A stretch of DNA of 64,000 bases from a bacterium (GTDB lineage: Bacteria; Electryoneota; Electryoneia; Electryoneales; Electryoneaceae), in the NCBI GenBank assembly GCA_020444265.1, contig JAHLLH010000010.1, positions 106,535 through 170,534 of the forward strand, given 5' to 3'. A model generated the notes under the pieces. The model was not told the origin of the DNA and did no database searches. It was given only the letters and a program-made list of their open reading frames with translations. Each line of letters opens with the position of its first letter. Positions within the stretch are counted from its first letter, which is position 1. This document shows, piece after piece, positions 24,924 to 34,237 of this stretch. Made by a program: the position numbers and the translations under genes.

Positions 24924-26948
24924 ATGCTGAACCGACCGATTCAACCCCTGAACTGGACTGAGCTGGATGACCTCGCAGTCAACACCATTCGGACCCTGTC
25001 GATGGACATGGTGCAGAAGGCCAACAGCGGTCATCCCGGTATGCCGATGGGGTTTGCCGTCGGTGCACATCTGCTCTTTACACGGTTCATGCAGTTCAAC
25101 CCGGACAATCCGTTCTGGTCTGGACGGGATCGTTTCATTCTCTCTTGTGGGCATGGCAGCGCATTGATTTACTCGCTTCTGCATCTCTCCGGCTACGACC
25201 TCTCGATGGATGAGCTGAAGAACTTCCGTCAGTATGGTTCAAAAACTGCCGGCCATCCCGAGTACATGGAAACTCCAGGTGTCGAAACGACCACCGGCCC
25301 GCTCGGGCAGGGAATCAGCAACGCAGTCGGTATGGCGATGGCTCAGCGCTATGTCCGTGAACAGCTCGGCACTCACACCGGTGAGGGTTTTGATCCACTC
25401 GATCACTTCACCTATGTGATCGCCAGTGATGGAGACTTGCAGGAGGGGGTCAGCGGGGAAGCATCCAGCCTGGCAGGACGCCAAAAGCTTGGTCGCTTGG
25501 TCGTGCTCTACGATGACAACCGAATCAGCATTGATGGTTCGACCGATAAGGCGTGGGTCGAAGATGTCAGCAAGCGATACGAGGCGTATGGCTGGCACAC
25601 CCTGACCGCCGATGGCAACAATCCTGATGAGCTGTACGCCGCAATGGTCGAGGCGCGCCAGGTGGCCGACAAGCCGACCCTGATCAAAGTGCGGACTCAC
25701 ATCGGGCATGGCAGCCCGAACAAGCAGGATTCATCCAAAGCGCACGGCGCCCCGCTCGGCGAAGAAGAAATCGCTCTGACTAAAAAGGCGCTCGGTTGGC
25801 AGTTCACGGAATCCTTCTACGTTCCTGATGAGGTCTACGGCCTCTACAGTGAGACAGCGGATCGTGGCCGCACCTTGCACGAGCAGTGGCTGGAAGAGTC
25901 TGATAGATGGCTGGAAGCCCACAAGGACTTGAAGCCGCTCTATGAAGAGTTGATGCACGGGGTTCCGGCCGCGGATGGACTTACTGACCTGCCGGTTTTC
26001 GAAGCTGGAAAGGGGATGGCGACTCGTGGTGCATCCGGGGTTGTGCTCAATGCTCTCGCGAAAAAGAACCGCAGCATCCTCGGCGGCAGCGCCGACCTTG
26101 CCGGATCGGTGATGACTATGCTCGAGGACGAAGCAGATTTCCTGCCCGAGATCGCAGGAGGCCGCAATGTCTACTTCGGCATCCGTGAGCATGGCATGGG
26201 TGCGGCGGCCAATGGGATGTCGCTCTACGGTCTCCGTCCCTACACCGGCACCTTCCTCCAGTTCGCCGATTACATGCGCCCCTCGATCCGTCTCGCCGGC
26301 CTGATGAAGCTGCCGGTCCTCTTCGTATTCAGCCATGACAGCATTGGCCTCGGTGAGGATGGCCCAACCCACCAACCGGTCGAGCACTACGCCGCCCTGC
26401 GTGCCATTCCAAACCTGCATGTCTGGCGTCCCGGTGATGCAAATGAGACCACCGTCGCATGGAAAATGGCGATGCAGCGGATCGATGGTCCCAGCGCGAT
26501 TTTGACAACCCGACAGAAGCTGACCACCATCGATAGGGACCGTTTCGCAAAAATCGAGAATGCCGAACGTGGCGGCTATATCCTCGCCGATTGCGATGGT
26601 ACCCCGGAGTTGATCCTGATCGCAACCGGGAGTGAGCTGACCCTGGCGTTGGAAGCTTGGGTGAAACTCACTGCGGAAGGTGTAAAGGTTCGTCTTGTAA
26701 GCATGCCCTGCTGGGAACAGTTTGATGCGCAGGACGATGCTTATCGCGCTGATGTGTTGCCACGTGAGGTGACCAAACGGATGAGCATCGAGGTGGGCAT
26801 TGGTATGGGCTGGGAACGGTTTGTCGGGACGGAAGGACGAACCTTCAGCCTCGAGCGCTTCGGTGCGTCGGCACCCGCACCTGATCTCTTCCGTGAGTTC
26901 GGTTTCACCCTCGATAAGGTGATCGAAGCGGCGAAGGAACTGCTGTAA
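24924..26948 (+). CDS. tkt: Transketolase
   Basis: Thiamine-diphosphate enzyme of 674 aa moving two-carbon units in the pentose phosphate pathway; it also supplies sedoheptulose 7-phosphate used by GmhA. Seen: KANSGHPGMPMG near residue 30, GPLGQGISNAVGMA, the ThDP/Mg motif SDGDLQEGVSGEA to DDNRISIDG, the second-half GIREHGMGAAANGM with catalytic Glu, and HDSIGLGEDGPTHQP. A frame upstream to 24870 is open; two ATGs at 24918 and 24924 are possible, and a GAGG directly before the first favours the second. Confidence 0.96.
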   Translation: MLNRPIQPLNWTELDDLAVNTIRTLSMDMVQKANSGHPGMPMGFAVGAHLLFTRFMQFNPDNPFWSGRDRFILSCGHGSALIYSLLHLSGYDLSMDELKNFRQYGSKTAGHPEYMETPGVETTTGPLGQGISNAVGMAMAQRYVREQLGTHTGEGFDPLDHFTYVIASDGDLQEGVSGEASSLAGRQKLGRLVVLYDDNRISIDGSTDKAWVEDVSKRYEAYGWHTLTADGNNPDELYAAMVEARQVADKPTLIKVRTHIGHGSPNKQDSSKAHGAPLGEEEIALTKKALGWQFTESFYVPDEVYGLYSETADRGRTLHEQWLEESDRWLEAHKDLKPLYEELMHGVPAADGLTDLPVFEAGKGMATRGASGVVLNALAKKNRSILGGSADLAGSVMTMLEDEADFLPEIAGGRNVYFGIREHGMGAAANGMSLYGLRPYTGTFLQFADYMRPSIRLAGLMKLPVLFVFSHDSIGLGEDGPTHQPVEHYAALRAIPNLHVWRPGDANETTVAWKMAMQRIDGPSAILTTRQKLTTIDRDRFAKIENAERGGYILADCDGTPELILIATGSELTLALEAWVKLTAEGVKVRLVSMPCWEQFDAQDDAYRADVLPREVTKRMSIEVGIGMGWERFVGTEGRTFSLERFGASAPAPDLFREFGFTLDKVIEAAKELL

Positions 26949-26970
26949 AACGATTTGGACGGACAGCAAA

Positions 26971-27000
26971 AGCCCAGGCAATTATGTTGCCTGGGCTTCT
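26971..27000 (+). terminator. Terminator after transketolase
   Basis: A 12-bp perfect inverted repeat, AAGCCCAGGCAA (26971-26982) with its complement at 26988-26999 and a 5-nt loop, 22 nt past the tkt stop. The U tract is short (CTTAGTTCTT), but the symmetrical A/T ends allow function in either direction. Confidence 0.75.
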
Positions 27001-27158
27001 TAGTTCTTAGGAAATAGATGTAGCGTCAAGTGCTGACAGATAGGCTTGGGTGACTGGAGGCCCAACTTGCTCGTAAAGTCGGGTCTATTCTTCCATCCAA
27101 TCCTCGCTCCACGATCAGGCCGTGAGCGCGAAACTTTGGAAGGGTGCCTCTGCCGCGC

Positions 27159-28505
27159 CTACTTCCCTTTTGCCAGATGGCCACGTTGAAGCGTCGTTCC
27201 GGAGACCACTTTTTCGGCATGTTCCGACGGATACGCCGTTCGGAGATACTCGCGTGTGATCTCGGCAAGAAACGCCTCCCATTCCTTTTGCTGATCCTGT
27301 ATGGAAGCATCGCGCAACGTGTTAGCTTCGGCACGTGATCCACCCATCCGAACCGCACGATCCGCAACAGATTTGTGCCAGTTCCGGATGTGGCGTGGAA
27401 CAGTCTTCAACGAGCTGTCCACATAGATGGAAAAGTCGAAACTCTCACGCAGGTGAGGACCAAACAGGAAGGGCCCTTCGACCAATACCACGCTGCCGGG
27501 ACGACCCCTGTATGGTTGGTCTCCCGGACCATCGGTCAAAGGCCAAGCCGTATCAATTTTACCCTGCTTACGGGCTGTGAGGATGTGATCCTCGAGGCGA
27601 CGCCAGGGATAGGATTCTTCGATCCAGTGGCTCGCTTTTTTACGGGTGGAGGAGATGCGGTGACGGTCCATCTTAAGATGCGTCACCCCGATCTTGTTGT
27701 CCGCAATCTCGGTGACCATCAGCATCGCCAACTCTGCCGTCAGCGAGCTGTGGGTGCCACTCAGCCCGACAACAATTGGACGATCCAACTTGATCTGTTT
27801 TCCGATCTGGATGGCAAATCGTGTCGCCAGCTCACGAAGAGGATAGAAGAGGTAGGTGAGGTCACGGATATCCTCGACCCAGGTATCGGTCCCCATCAAC
27901 TCGTCACGGTTACCATAGCCGTATAAAGCTCCCACCGCAGGCAGATCATTCGCCTTTGCCGCATCGATGTCGTAGTCACGGTCCCCGATGACAACTGCTT
28001 CTCCACCGAGCTGCTTCACCGTTTCACCGATTAAATCGGCCTTGTTCTTCCCCGGTTTGTCGCCGATACAGACAGCAATTTCGAAGAAGCGACGCAACCC
28101 CTGGCTGTCCAGCGCGACCTGGAGATATTCCGAGGAGCAATTTGAAACGAGGGCAAGCTTGTAGCCTCGTCGTTTCAGGGTCTCGAGCGTATGGATGGTT
28201 CCCGGAAAGGTGATCCGGTTACTTTCCATCCACTCTTTTTCACGCTCAAAAATCATCGCATGAAGCTCTTCCCACTCGCCCTGATCCTTCTCAGCCAGCA
28301 GAGAGCGGTAGAACTCGTGCGCGGGTTTGCCGATGGCAGCGTGCAGCGCTTCATCACTCCAGGTAGGAGCGTTTTCACCCTTTTTCTTGTAGAAGGCTTT
28401 CAGACCGCCACGCAGAGCATGTTTGGCGAGATCGCCACTGCGCAGCAGGGTGCCGTCCATATCGAAAATCAGGGTCCGACGTTCGAGCAGATCAGGATGG
28501 ATCAT
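27159..28505 (-). CDS. HAD hydrolase fused to a uridine-kinase-like domain with degenerate P-loop
   Basis: A 448-aa two-domain protein. N-terminal HAD phosphatase of the phosphoglycolate phosphatase type (about 1-205): FDMDGTLL (15-21), LVSNCSSEY (about 119-127), GDKPGKNKADLI and GDRDYDIDAAKAND (about 174-187). C-terminal domain (about 235-448) resembles uridine kinase / phosphoribulokinase P-loop enzymes: VVGLSGTHSSLTAEL (245-259), VTHLKMDRHR, VLVEGPFLFGPHLRESFDFSIYVD and a C-terminal YPSEHAEKVV. The P-loop lacks the Gly-Lys-Ser/Thr core. A HAD-kinase fusion suggests opposing or sequential action on a phosphorylated small molecule, but no substrate can be assigned. The ATG at 28505 matches the domain start; the frame opens 41 codons earlier. 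Confidence 0.75.
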   Translation of the reverse strand: MIHPDLLERRTLIFDMDGTLLRSGDLAKHALRGGLKAFYKKKGENAPTWSDEALHAAIGKPAHEFYRSLLAEKDQGEWEELHAMIFEREKEWMESNRITFPGTIHTLETLKRRGYKLALVSNCSSEYLQVALDSQGLRRFFEIAVCIGDKPGKNKADLIGETVKQLGGEAVVIGDRDYDIDAAKANDLPAVGALYGYGNRDELMGTDTWVEDIRDLTYLFYPLRELATRFAIQIGKQIKLDRPIVVGLSGTHSSLTAELAMLMVTEIADNKIGVTHLKMDRHRISSTRKKASHWIEESYPWRRLEDHILTARKQGKIDTAWPLTDGPGDQPYRGRPGSVVLVEGPFLFGPHLRESFDFSIYVDSSLKTVPRHIRNWHKSVADRAVRMGGSRAEANTLRDASIQDQQKEWEAFLAEITREYLRTAYPSEHAEKVVSGTTLQRGHLAKGK

Positions 28506-28634
28506 GGTAGGCTTCAGGTTGGTTTTGCTTTTTATAAAACACCCCTGCTGCCAAGGCAACAGGGGCCGTTGATCGAGCGCCAATGTAAGGATGCGAAGGT
28601 CCACTAACCTCGAGCTAAATCCGCTCAATACTCA

Positions 28635-29744
28635 TCAATAGAGGAGCTGGAGGACGGTCAATCCTTCGGTGACGGAAGAGAGGATCAGTTCACCGGACTC
28701 AACAAAGAGTGCATCCGTCGGTTCGCGAACATCATACAGGCCGACAAACTCCGGTTCAGCCGGGGTTGCGAGGTCAAAGAAGAAAGCTCCGTCGAATCGG
28801 TCCACGAGCACCAAGTGATTGCCCTGGACCGCGACTTGGTTAGCATGCCCCAAACCGGGATAAGTCCAATTCGAGGTGACAACCGGATTGGCGGAACTGG
28901 TTACATCGATAACTGTCAACCCGGCTGGACCGTCCGCCACATAGAGATAGCCGTTCTGGTGAACCAGCCTGGTCGCTTCCCCCGGCGTATCCACATCCGA
29001 AAGCCAGGAAGTTTGATCCGCACCAATTATCTCACCCATTTGGAGGATACCGACACCCACATCCTTCAGGCCTACTGCCAGGGTGTAGAAAGAATCTATC
29101 GTTGCGATGCCCAATGCGCCTGTCCCGTAAAGGTTTGCACGGACACGTTCAAAAAGATCTGTTCCGACACGATACTCATCGGGTGGGTTCGAGGTTGAAT
29201 CCGGGTAGATATAGGTTCCAACAACCCCTTCTAGACGATCCGCACGCAAGACTCGCGTACCCACAATATCCTTCGTCTCAAAATCAACGATTGAAAACTG
29301 TTGGGACGAATCGGGGATCATCACAAAATCTTCCGATTCAAGGTATTCGATGAAGGTTGTGTAGGTCAGTGTGTCGCCAAGCAGAAAGATCTGAAATCGA
29401 TCATCCATCCCGGCGACCAGCAAATTATTCCAGGGTGCAAGACGGATGTACTCAACCCGCTGGGTGGTCGAATACTGGTATTCGAGGAATGGACTGCCTA
29501 GGTTGCTGATGTTGTAGCGTGTGATGCCATGACCATTTTCAGCCACATAGAGCTTGTCGCCGGAAAGATCGATATCATTGGCGATACCACGAGTTGTCGT
29601 GGAGGAGAGGATCATATAGGGCTGAGTAGGTGTCGCAGCTGTAGGCAGGTCCGGATCGTTCTGGCTACCGCACCCTGCAAGAAGAGCGAACAGCGAAACC
29701 AGCAGGACCAATCCCGCAACTGGGTACCGCTTTGATCTCATCAT
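28635..29744 (-). CDS. Lipoprotein with LVIVD-type beta-propeller repeats (paralog 1)
   Basis: A predicted lipoprotein of about 369 aa. The N-terminus has a basic stretch, a hydrophobic helix and lipobox LLAGC, so it should be lipid-anchored. The body holds LVIVD-like repeats, for example ANDIDLSGDKLYVAENGHGITRYNIS split over the first repeat and GYLYVADGPAGLTVIDVTSS and HLVLVDRFDGAFFFDLATP later; such repeats form beta-propellers. It is about as long as, and clearly related to, the next gene upstream (29809-30921), so the pair is a tandem duplication. Function unknown; the family is common on surfaces of FCB-group bacteria. Start uncertain: ATGs at 29753, 29744 and 29741 are close together. 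Confidence 0.72.
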   Translation of the reverse strand: MMRSKRYPVAGLVLLVSLFALLAGCGSQNDPDLPTAATPTQPYMILSSTTTRGIANDIDLSGDKLYVAENGHGITRYNISNLGSPFLEYQYSTTQRVEYIRLAPWNNLLVAGMDDRFQIFLLGDTLTYTTFIEYLESEDFVMIPDSSQQFSIVDFETKDIVGTRVLRADRLEGVVGTYIYPDSTSNPPDEYRVGTDLFERVRANLYGTGALGIATIDSFYTLAVGLKDVGVGILQMGEIIGADQTSWLSDVDTPGEATRLVHQNGYLYVADGPAGLTVIDVTSSANPVVTSNWTYPGLGHANQVAVQGNHLVLVDRFDGAFFFDLATPAEPEFVGLYDVREPTDALFVESGELILSSVTEGLTVLQLLY

Positions 29745-29808
29745 GTACTGCATTTCCCCACCCCCGTCTGAGCTGTTCATCTGAATGACGCGTTTCACAG
29801 GATCGATC

Positions 29809-30921
29809 TCAGTAGTTCAAGGTGAGGAAGGTCAGCCCTTCCTTTTTCGTCGCCACAACCACAGTCTCATCATTGATGAAACGAGCGGCATAGGTATATT
29901 CGAATTCCAGGTTGCCCTTGTAAACCGGGCTCCCTGGAGTACTGATGTCGAAGAAGAAAATGCCATCATATTCATCGACGAGGACAAGTTTGTCGCCCTG
30001 TACATCGATGTTCCAGGCATGGTCAAGGCCGGACAACTTCCATGAAGTGACAAATTCCGGGTTCAGTGGATTCCGAACGTCGATCACGCACATTCCACCA
30101 ACCTGATCCGCGACATAGAGATACCCCTCTGCATGAACCAATTCCCAAGCCTCACCGGGGGTATCAATGTCAGAGATGAAACGTCCGCAACTCCCGTCTA
30201 CCCCTTCATCTGTTTCCCCAATGCCAACACCGATGTCACCCACAGCGACCGCGATCGTATGGAAGCCATCGATCGAGGTTACACCACGGGCCCCGGTGCT
30301 ATACAATGACATCTCAAAGGGGTCTTCATAAAAGAAGTGGAAGTTTGGATCACGTTCCCCCTCGTTGTCCAGACCGGAATCGGGATAGACGTAGGTCACA
30401 TGCAGCCCGTCATTCCAGTCGCAACGCAGGACTCGCGTCCCCACGGAGAAGTAAGACTCATCATCAAAGGAAGATGTAACAGTCAGGGTATCAGGGAAGA
30501 GCAGTGCATCGTAGACAGACCCGGACCCGAAGATCAGGTTCGACACCGACATCGTGTCTCCGAGGAAAATACCCTGTACTCCGTCCCGGTGAACCGAGAT
30601 CAACAGGTTGTTCCAAGGGGCAATACGCAAACGTGTGGGTGCCAGGTTGGTCAGAAGGTGCTGGACGACAATCGGGTTGGCAGGGTTAGAAATATCCAGC
30701 CTGGTGATGCCGAAGTCGTTTTCCGATACGTAGAGATCCGAGCCGTTAACAGCAACATCACGTGGAAAACCGCGAGTCGTATAGTTTCCGATGACACTGT
30801 AAACCTCGCCATCTTCCTCCGGCTCATTCGGGCTTCCGCAGCCAACCAGCGCAGCGGTGATGAGGAGGGGGATGAGCAGCAGGAGTCCCTGTCTCAGTGT
30901 GAACCGTGCAAGCGTGGTCAT
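29809..30921 (-). CDS. Lipoprotein with LVIVD-type beta-propeller repeats (paralog 2)
   Basis: A 370-aa predicted lipoprotein with signal sequence LLLLIPLLITAALVGC, where the last residues form the lipobox. Repeats match paralog 1 in order: PRDVAVNGSDLYVSENDFG, GYLYVADQVGGMCVIDVRN and KLVLVDEYDGIFFFDIS. Both proteins also share the central segment TRVLR(A/C)D and the ending LTxLxLxY. The ATG at 30921 has AAGGA seven nt upstream. Transcribed before paralog 1 with a 64-nt gap, probably as one unit. No enzymatic residues are apparent; a binding or scaffolding role in the envelope is inference. Confidence 0.75.
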   Translation of the reverse strand: MTTLARFTLRQGLLLLIPLLITAALVGCGSPNEPEEDGEVYSVIGNYTTRGFPRDVAVNGSDLYVSENDFGITRLDISNPANPIVVQHLLTNLAPTRLRIAPWNNLLISVHRDGVQGIFLGDTMSVSNLIFGSGSVYDALLFPDTLTVTSSFDDESYFSVGTRVLRCDWNDGLHVTYVYPDSGLDNEGERDPNFHFFYEDPFEMSLYSTGARGVTSIDGFHTIAVAVGDIGVGIGETDEGVDGSCGRFISDIDTPGEAWELVHAEGYLYVADQVGGMCVIDVRNPLNPEFVTSWKLSGLDHAWNIDVQGDKLVLVDEYDGIFFFDISTPGSPVYKGNLEFEYTYAARFINDETVVVATKKEGLTFLTLNY

Positions 30922-30978
30922 TTTCCAGTCCTTTCCCAAACCATTCCTACTCTGAAACATCTCAGAAACACCCCAAGC

Positions 30979-32409
30979 TTAAAAAGTAGCATGCGAACTC
31001 TTCGCCTGCAACCAGAGGCGACGTACCGCTCCAACGAGATAAAGGCTGCCTGTCACGACCACCAAGCCATCCGGTCCAGCTTCCTCCAGCGCTGCTTGCA
31101 GTGCTTCTTCCAAGGGTAGAGGACGGGAATGCCAACCCTGATCGTGCAGCAGGGAAGCCAACTCGCAGGGTGGCATTGCACGCGGGGTTCGAGCAGCAGT
31201 GGCGATGGCGTGATCAGGCTTCATGTCAAAGCAGTTCAGGAAACCAGCGGCATCCTTGTCTCGGTTGATCCCCAGTAACATGACCCGTTTCTCAGTAGGC
31301 CAACAGGTTTCGAGCAGCTCGTTGAGTGCGGCTGCTCCCTGCGGGGTATGGGCGCCGTCCAACAAGAGGGTGGGGGAGGCTTGAATCACCTCGCCACGAC
31401 CAGCCCACCTGGCTTGGGTGAGTCCCTCACGCACTTGCTCAGCTGAAATCGAGGCAACACCATCCCCATCGAGACGGTCTGCTGCGGCGACTGCCAGCGC
31501 AGCATTCCACGCCTGGTGCCGTCCCAGCAAAGGGGTACGCAAGTCCTTATGAGTCCGGTGTGGGGTTTCAAGGTCGAAACAGCTTCCCGATCGTTCCACC
31601 GAATGGATCGTGATACGGATATCCCGATCCAGTACCCACTGTTCACTACCCACCTCCCTGGCGCGCTCCGCCAGGACATCACCGGCATTACCAGGTTGTG
31701 CGGCACTGATAGAGGGCCTGTCGGGCTTGATGATATGCCCCTTGTCCCAGGCAATTTTTTCGACGGTGTCGCCCAGCAGATGGGTATGGTCCAGTCCGAT
31801 CCGTGTAATGATGCTGAGAGCTGGGTCGACCACGTTCGTCGCATCGAGCCGGCCACCCAGACCGACTTCGACCAATCCAAGCTGGACATTCAGCTCACGG
31901 AAGGCGAGAAAAGCCAGCGCGGTCAGCAGCTCGAAGACTGTCCGGTAATTCCCGCCACCGAGTGCCGATTCTGCGACAGGGCGCATGATCTCGTACAGGC
32001 GTGCGAAGTCATCGAAGGCAATGCTGTCACCATTAATGCGGATCCGTTCACGAACCTCAACCAGGTGAGGCGAGATGGTTGCCCCGGTTCGAATACCACC
32101 ATGCTGCAGAATCGCTTCCAGCATGGCAACCGTGGAACCTTTCCCACGTGTGCCTGTCAGGTGAACCATCGGGATCGCCAGGTGCGGATCGCTCAAGCCT
32201 GCGAGGAAATCGCTATAGACAAGGATATCCCGTTCCACCGTGGCAAATCGCTTCGGATCAAGCGATTCCGTGTCGAGACGGCCGTAGAGGTGTTCGAGTG
32301 CGGCTCGATAGCCAGCGTGCCGGTTTGCACCCGCATCAAAATCACGTATATCGAGAGGTGCAGGCCGCTGGTCTCCACTCGTGGAGGTGGATGGGGACGT
32401 GTCGCTCAA
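30979..32409 (-). CDS. folC: Dihydrofolate synthase / folylpolyglutamate synthase
   Basis: Mur-ligase family enzyme of 476 aa adding glutamate to dihydropteroate or folates. Seen: the P-loop variant LTGTRGKGSTVAMLE (about 83-97), TISPHLVEVRERIRING, the LVEVGLGGRLDATNVV region, ITRIGLDHTHLLG, and WAGRGEVI followed by LLDGAHTPQGAAAL. Length is slightly above the usual 420-450 because of an N-terminal tail of about 30 residues. The frame starts with TTG at 32409 with no good Shine-Dalgarno, so the true start is uncertain. It is the last gene of a unit with an ExeA-like ATPase, an HD-GYP protein and a receiver-like protein. Confidence 0.92.
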   Translation of the reverse strand: MSDTSPSTSTSGDQRPAPLDIRDFDAGANRHAGYRAALEHLYGRLDTESLDPKRFATVERDILVYSDFLAGLSDPHLAIPMVHLTGTRGKGSTVAMLEAILQHGGIRTGATISPHLVEVRERIRINGDSIAFDDFARLYEIMRPVAESALGGGNYRTVFELLTALAFLAFRELNVQLGLVEVGLGGRLDATNVVDPALSIITRIGLDHTHLLGDTVEKIAWDKGHIIKPDRPSISAAQPGNAGDVLAERAREVGSEQWVLDRDIRITIHSVERSGSCFDLETPHRTHKDLRTPLLGRHQAWNAALAVAAADRLDGDGVASISAEQVREGLTQARWAGRGEVIQASPTLLLDGAHTPQGAAALNELLETCWPTEKRVMLLGINRDKDAAGFLNCFDMKPDHAIATAARTPRAMPPCELASLLHDQGWHSRPLPLEEALQAALEEAGPDGLVVVTGSLYLVGAVRRLWLQAKSSHATF

Positions 32410-32432
32410 GGTGGTTCCGGGTCAGGGTTGGG

Positions 32433-33068
32433 TTAGTCGTCCAGGTCCAGAAGACGGCGGATACGTTTCCCTAGAAACTCTGGTGTCAGCCGAACTGAAA
32501 GGGAGTATTTGGGGTCGAGCCCCTCAATCGCTTCCGGCGTTTTCTCAGTCTCGAACATGACAAAGGTAGCCATTTCGTCAAAGGCGGGCAGGATCTGACG
32601 AACATGCTGGAGCCCGTCTGATTCGAGCAGCGCTTTCATTCCGGGGTAAATGTCCTCATAGACCGCGAGGTTGGTCTTCTCAACCGCCGAATCATTCAGG
32701 TGCAGAATGACACTGCGCATGAACTGCTCTGGTTCACTCGTTATGACCACATTCGGGAAGCCCATCTTCTGGATGAAGGCTCCGAGCTGCTTGGCGCGGA
32801 AAAAGGATGGATCGTAGACGATAAAAGATGCGGGATAAATCGGCTCTTCCGGTTCACCCTTGGCCGGTTCAATCTTTTCCTTTGCCTGCATGCGTGCTTT
32901 CAGGTTGCTCAAACGGGCGCTTGAGCGACGTGGGGAGGCAGCTGTGTTACCGGAGAGCGCTGATGCCGCGCTGGGATCTTCACCCATCGCGGACGCGACA
33001 CGGGCAAGAACCTCAGGGTCGATCTGTTCGCGAAGTTTTTCCAGATCCTGTCGCTTGGAGTCATCCAT
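32433..33068 (-). CDS. Unknown protein with receiver-like C-terminal domain
   Basis: A 211-aa soluble protein I do not recognise as a named family. Residues 1-75 are helical and charged with a low-complexity Ala/Ser linker. Residues about 80-211 read like a divergent CheY-type fold: a first strand FIVYDPSFF, helix, strand VVITSEPE, helix, strand LAVYEDI where the phospho-acceptor would be, and a final Arg-Leu-Thr-Pro before a helix, like the K-P of receivers. The acidic pocket and acceptor Asp are not convincingly kept, so phosphorylation is doubtful. It lies 14 nt after the HD-GYP gene and 23 nt before folC. It may be a protein-interaction partner of the HD-GYP or ATPase product (inference). 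Confidence 0.6.
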   Translation of the reverse strand: MDDSKRQDLEKLREQIDPEVLARVASAMGEDPSAASALSGNTAASPRRSSARLSNLKARMQAKEKIEPAKGEPEEPIYPASFIVYDPSFFRAKQLGAFIQKMGFPNVVITSEPEQFMRSVILHLNDSAVEKTNLAVYEDIYPGMKALLESDGLQHVRQILPAFDEMATFVMFETEKTPEAIEGLDPKYSLSVRLTPEFLGKRIRRLLDLDD

Positions 33069-33082
33069 GCACGATCCAGGTC

Positions 33083-34237
33083 TCAGGCATAGGCGGCTTC
33101 ATCGAGAACGGGGGAGACGATATAAATCATCGGCTCATTGGAGAGGTCGATTGTCTCTTCCTTGTCGACCTTCTGACCCTTTGCATTCGCAATGAGTTCG
33201 ATGACTGGTCGGACGGGATACTTCTTGTTCGTCTGAACCACCCGTGCAATGCTGCCGTTGTTCAGTTTTACGAGACTGTGAACCGGGAAGATGCTGATGA
33301 CATCAATCAGCGCCTTTATCATACGCGCGGAGAAGTCTACGTTTCGTCGCTCAATGATCGACTGGATCGCCTTGTAAGCGATAAAGTTGTCCCGGTAGTG
33401 ACGCATGTGTGTCAAGGCGACAAAGGTGTCCGCAAGGCCAAGGACTTGCGCGTATTCGTGGATATCGTTCTCACGCAGTCCGAAGGGGTAGCCATTGCCG
33501 TTCCAACGCTCGTGTTCCTGGACGATTACTTCCGGCAGGAAAGGGAATTCATCCTGAACCGCTTCCAGGATTTGACGTCCAAAGAGCGGATGCTGCTTGA
33601 TCTTTTCGTATTCCGATGCGGACAGCTCGCCACGCTTGTTAATGATCTCATCCGGAATGCGCACCATACCTACCTCGTGCACCATCCCGGCCATCCCGAT
33701 TTCGACAATCTGCTCAGGCTTCAATCCGAGACCGTTTGCAACCTTGATCGCCACGATCGCCACATTGGCGCTGTGTTGCGCCATGGAGGTCATCGACATC
33801 CGTGCCGAAATAGCCTGCAAGAAGAGCTGGTCACTATCTGCCAGCAACTCTGAAAACTTCTTGGCAACGGATTCAACAGCGTCCAGGTCGAATGGTTCCT
33901 CACGTTTTGCAGCCTGGAGGAACTCATCGATAACCTGTATTCCACTGTGGTAGGGGCTGGCTTTCTTTTCCGGTTGAGGAGCAGCTTCCTGCGGCTGATC
34001 TTCGCTACTGGCACGGAGCTGATGGTCATGAAGCGGCGCATCCGTGTCAACCTTTTCTTCGGTAGGAGCTGGAGCGGTATCGGCCTGGTTGCTGTCAGGT
34101 GTGCGAGGAGCGGAGGAATGAGATGCCGGAGCGGGGAACTTGAACCCGCTCTTCTCATCTCCACTGTCCGTGCGGTTGTCCTGGCCGGGACGTTTCACCT
34201 CCCGCATGGACTTCAGCACATCCCGCATTCTTACCAT
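33083..34237 (-). CDS. HD-GYP domain protein with altered metal-ligand residues
   Basis: A 384-aa cytoplasmic protein: residues 1-95 are low-complexity and disordered-looking, 95-145 helical, and 150-345 an HD-GYP-type domain. HD-GYP enzymes hydrolyse cyclic di-GMP. Kept: His155, His216 in QHPLFG, HER(242-244), GYPFGL (249-254) and the Ala-Asp at 269-270. Changed: the name-giving HD is His-Glu (187-188), the following G-K is G-M (190-191), and HHE is EHE (241-243). The domain may be inactive or have altered activity and act as a sensor. The ATG at 34237 overlaps the end of the ExeA-like gene, with GGAG seven nt upstream. Confidence 0.82.
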   Translation of the reverse strand: MVRMRDVLKSMREVKRPGQDNRTDSGDEKSGFKFPAPASHSSAPRTPDSNQADTAPAPTEEKVDTDAPLHDHQLRASSEDQPQEAAPQPEKKASPYHSGIQVIDEFLQAAKREEPFDLDAVESVAKKFSELLADSDQLFLQAISARMSMTSMAQHSANVAIVAIKVANGLGLKPEQIVEIGMAGMVHEVGMVRIPDEIINKRGELSASEYEKIKQHPLFGRQILEAVQDEFPFLPEVIVQEHERWNGNGYPFGLRENDIHEYAQVLGLADTFVALTHMRHYRDNFIAYKAIQSIIERRNVDFSARMIKALIDVISIFPVHSLVKLNNGSIARVVQTNKKYPVRPVIELIANAKGQKVDKEETIDLSNEPMIYIVSPVLDEAAYA

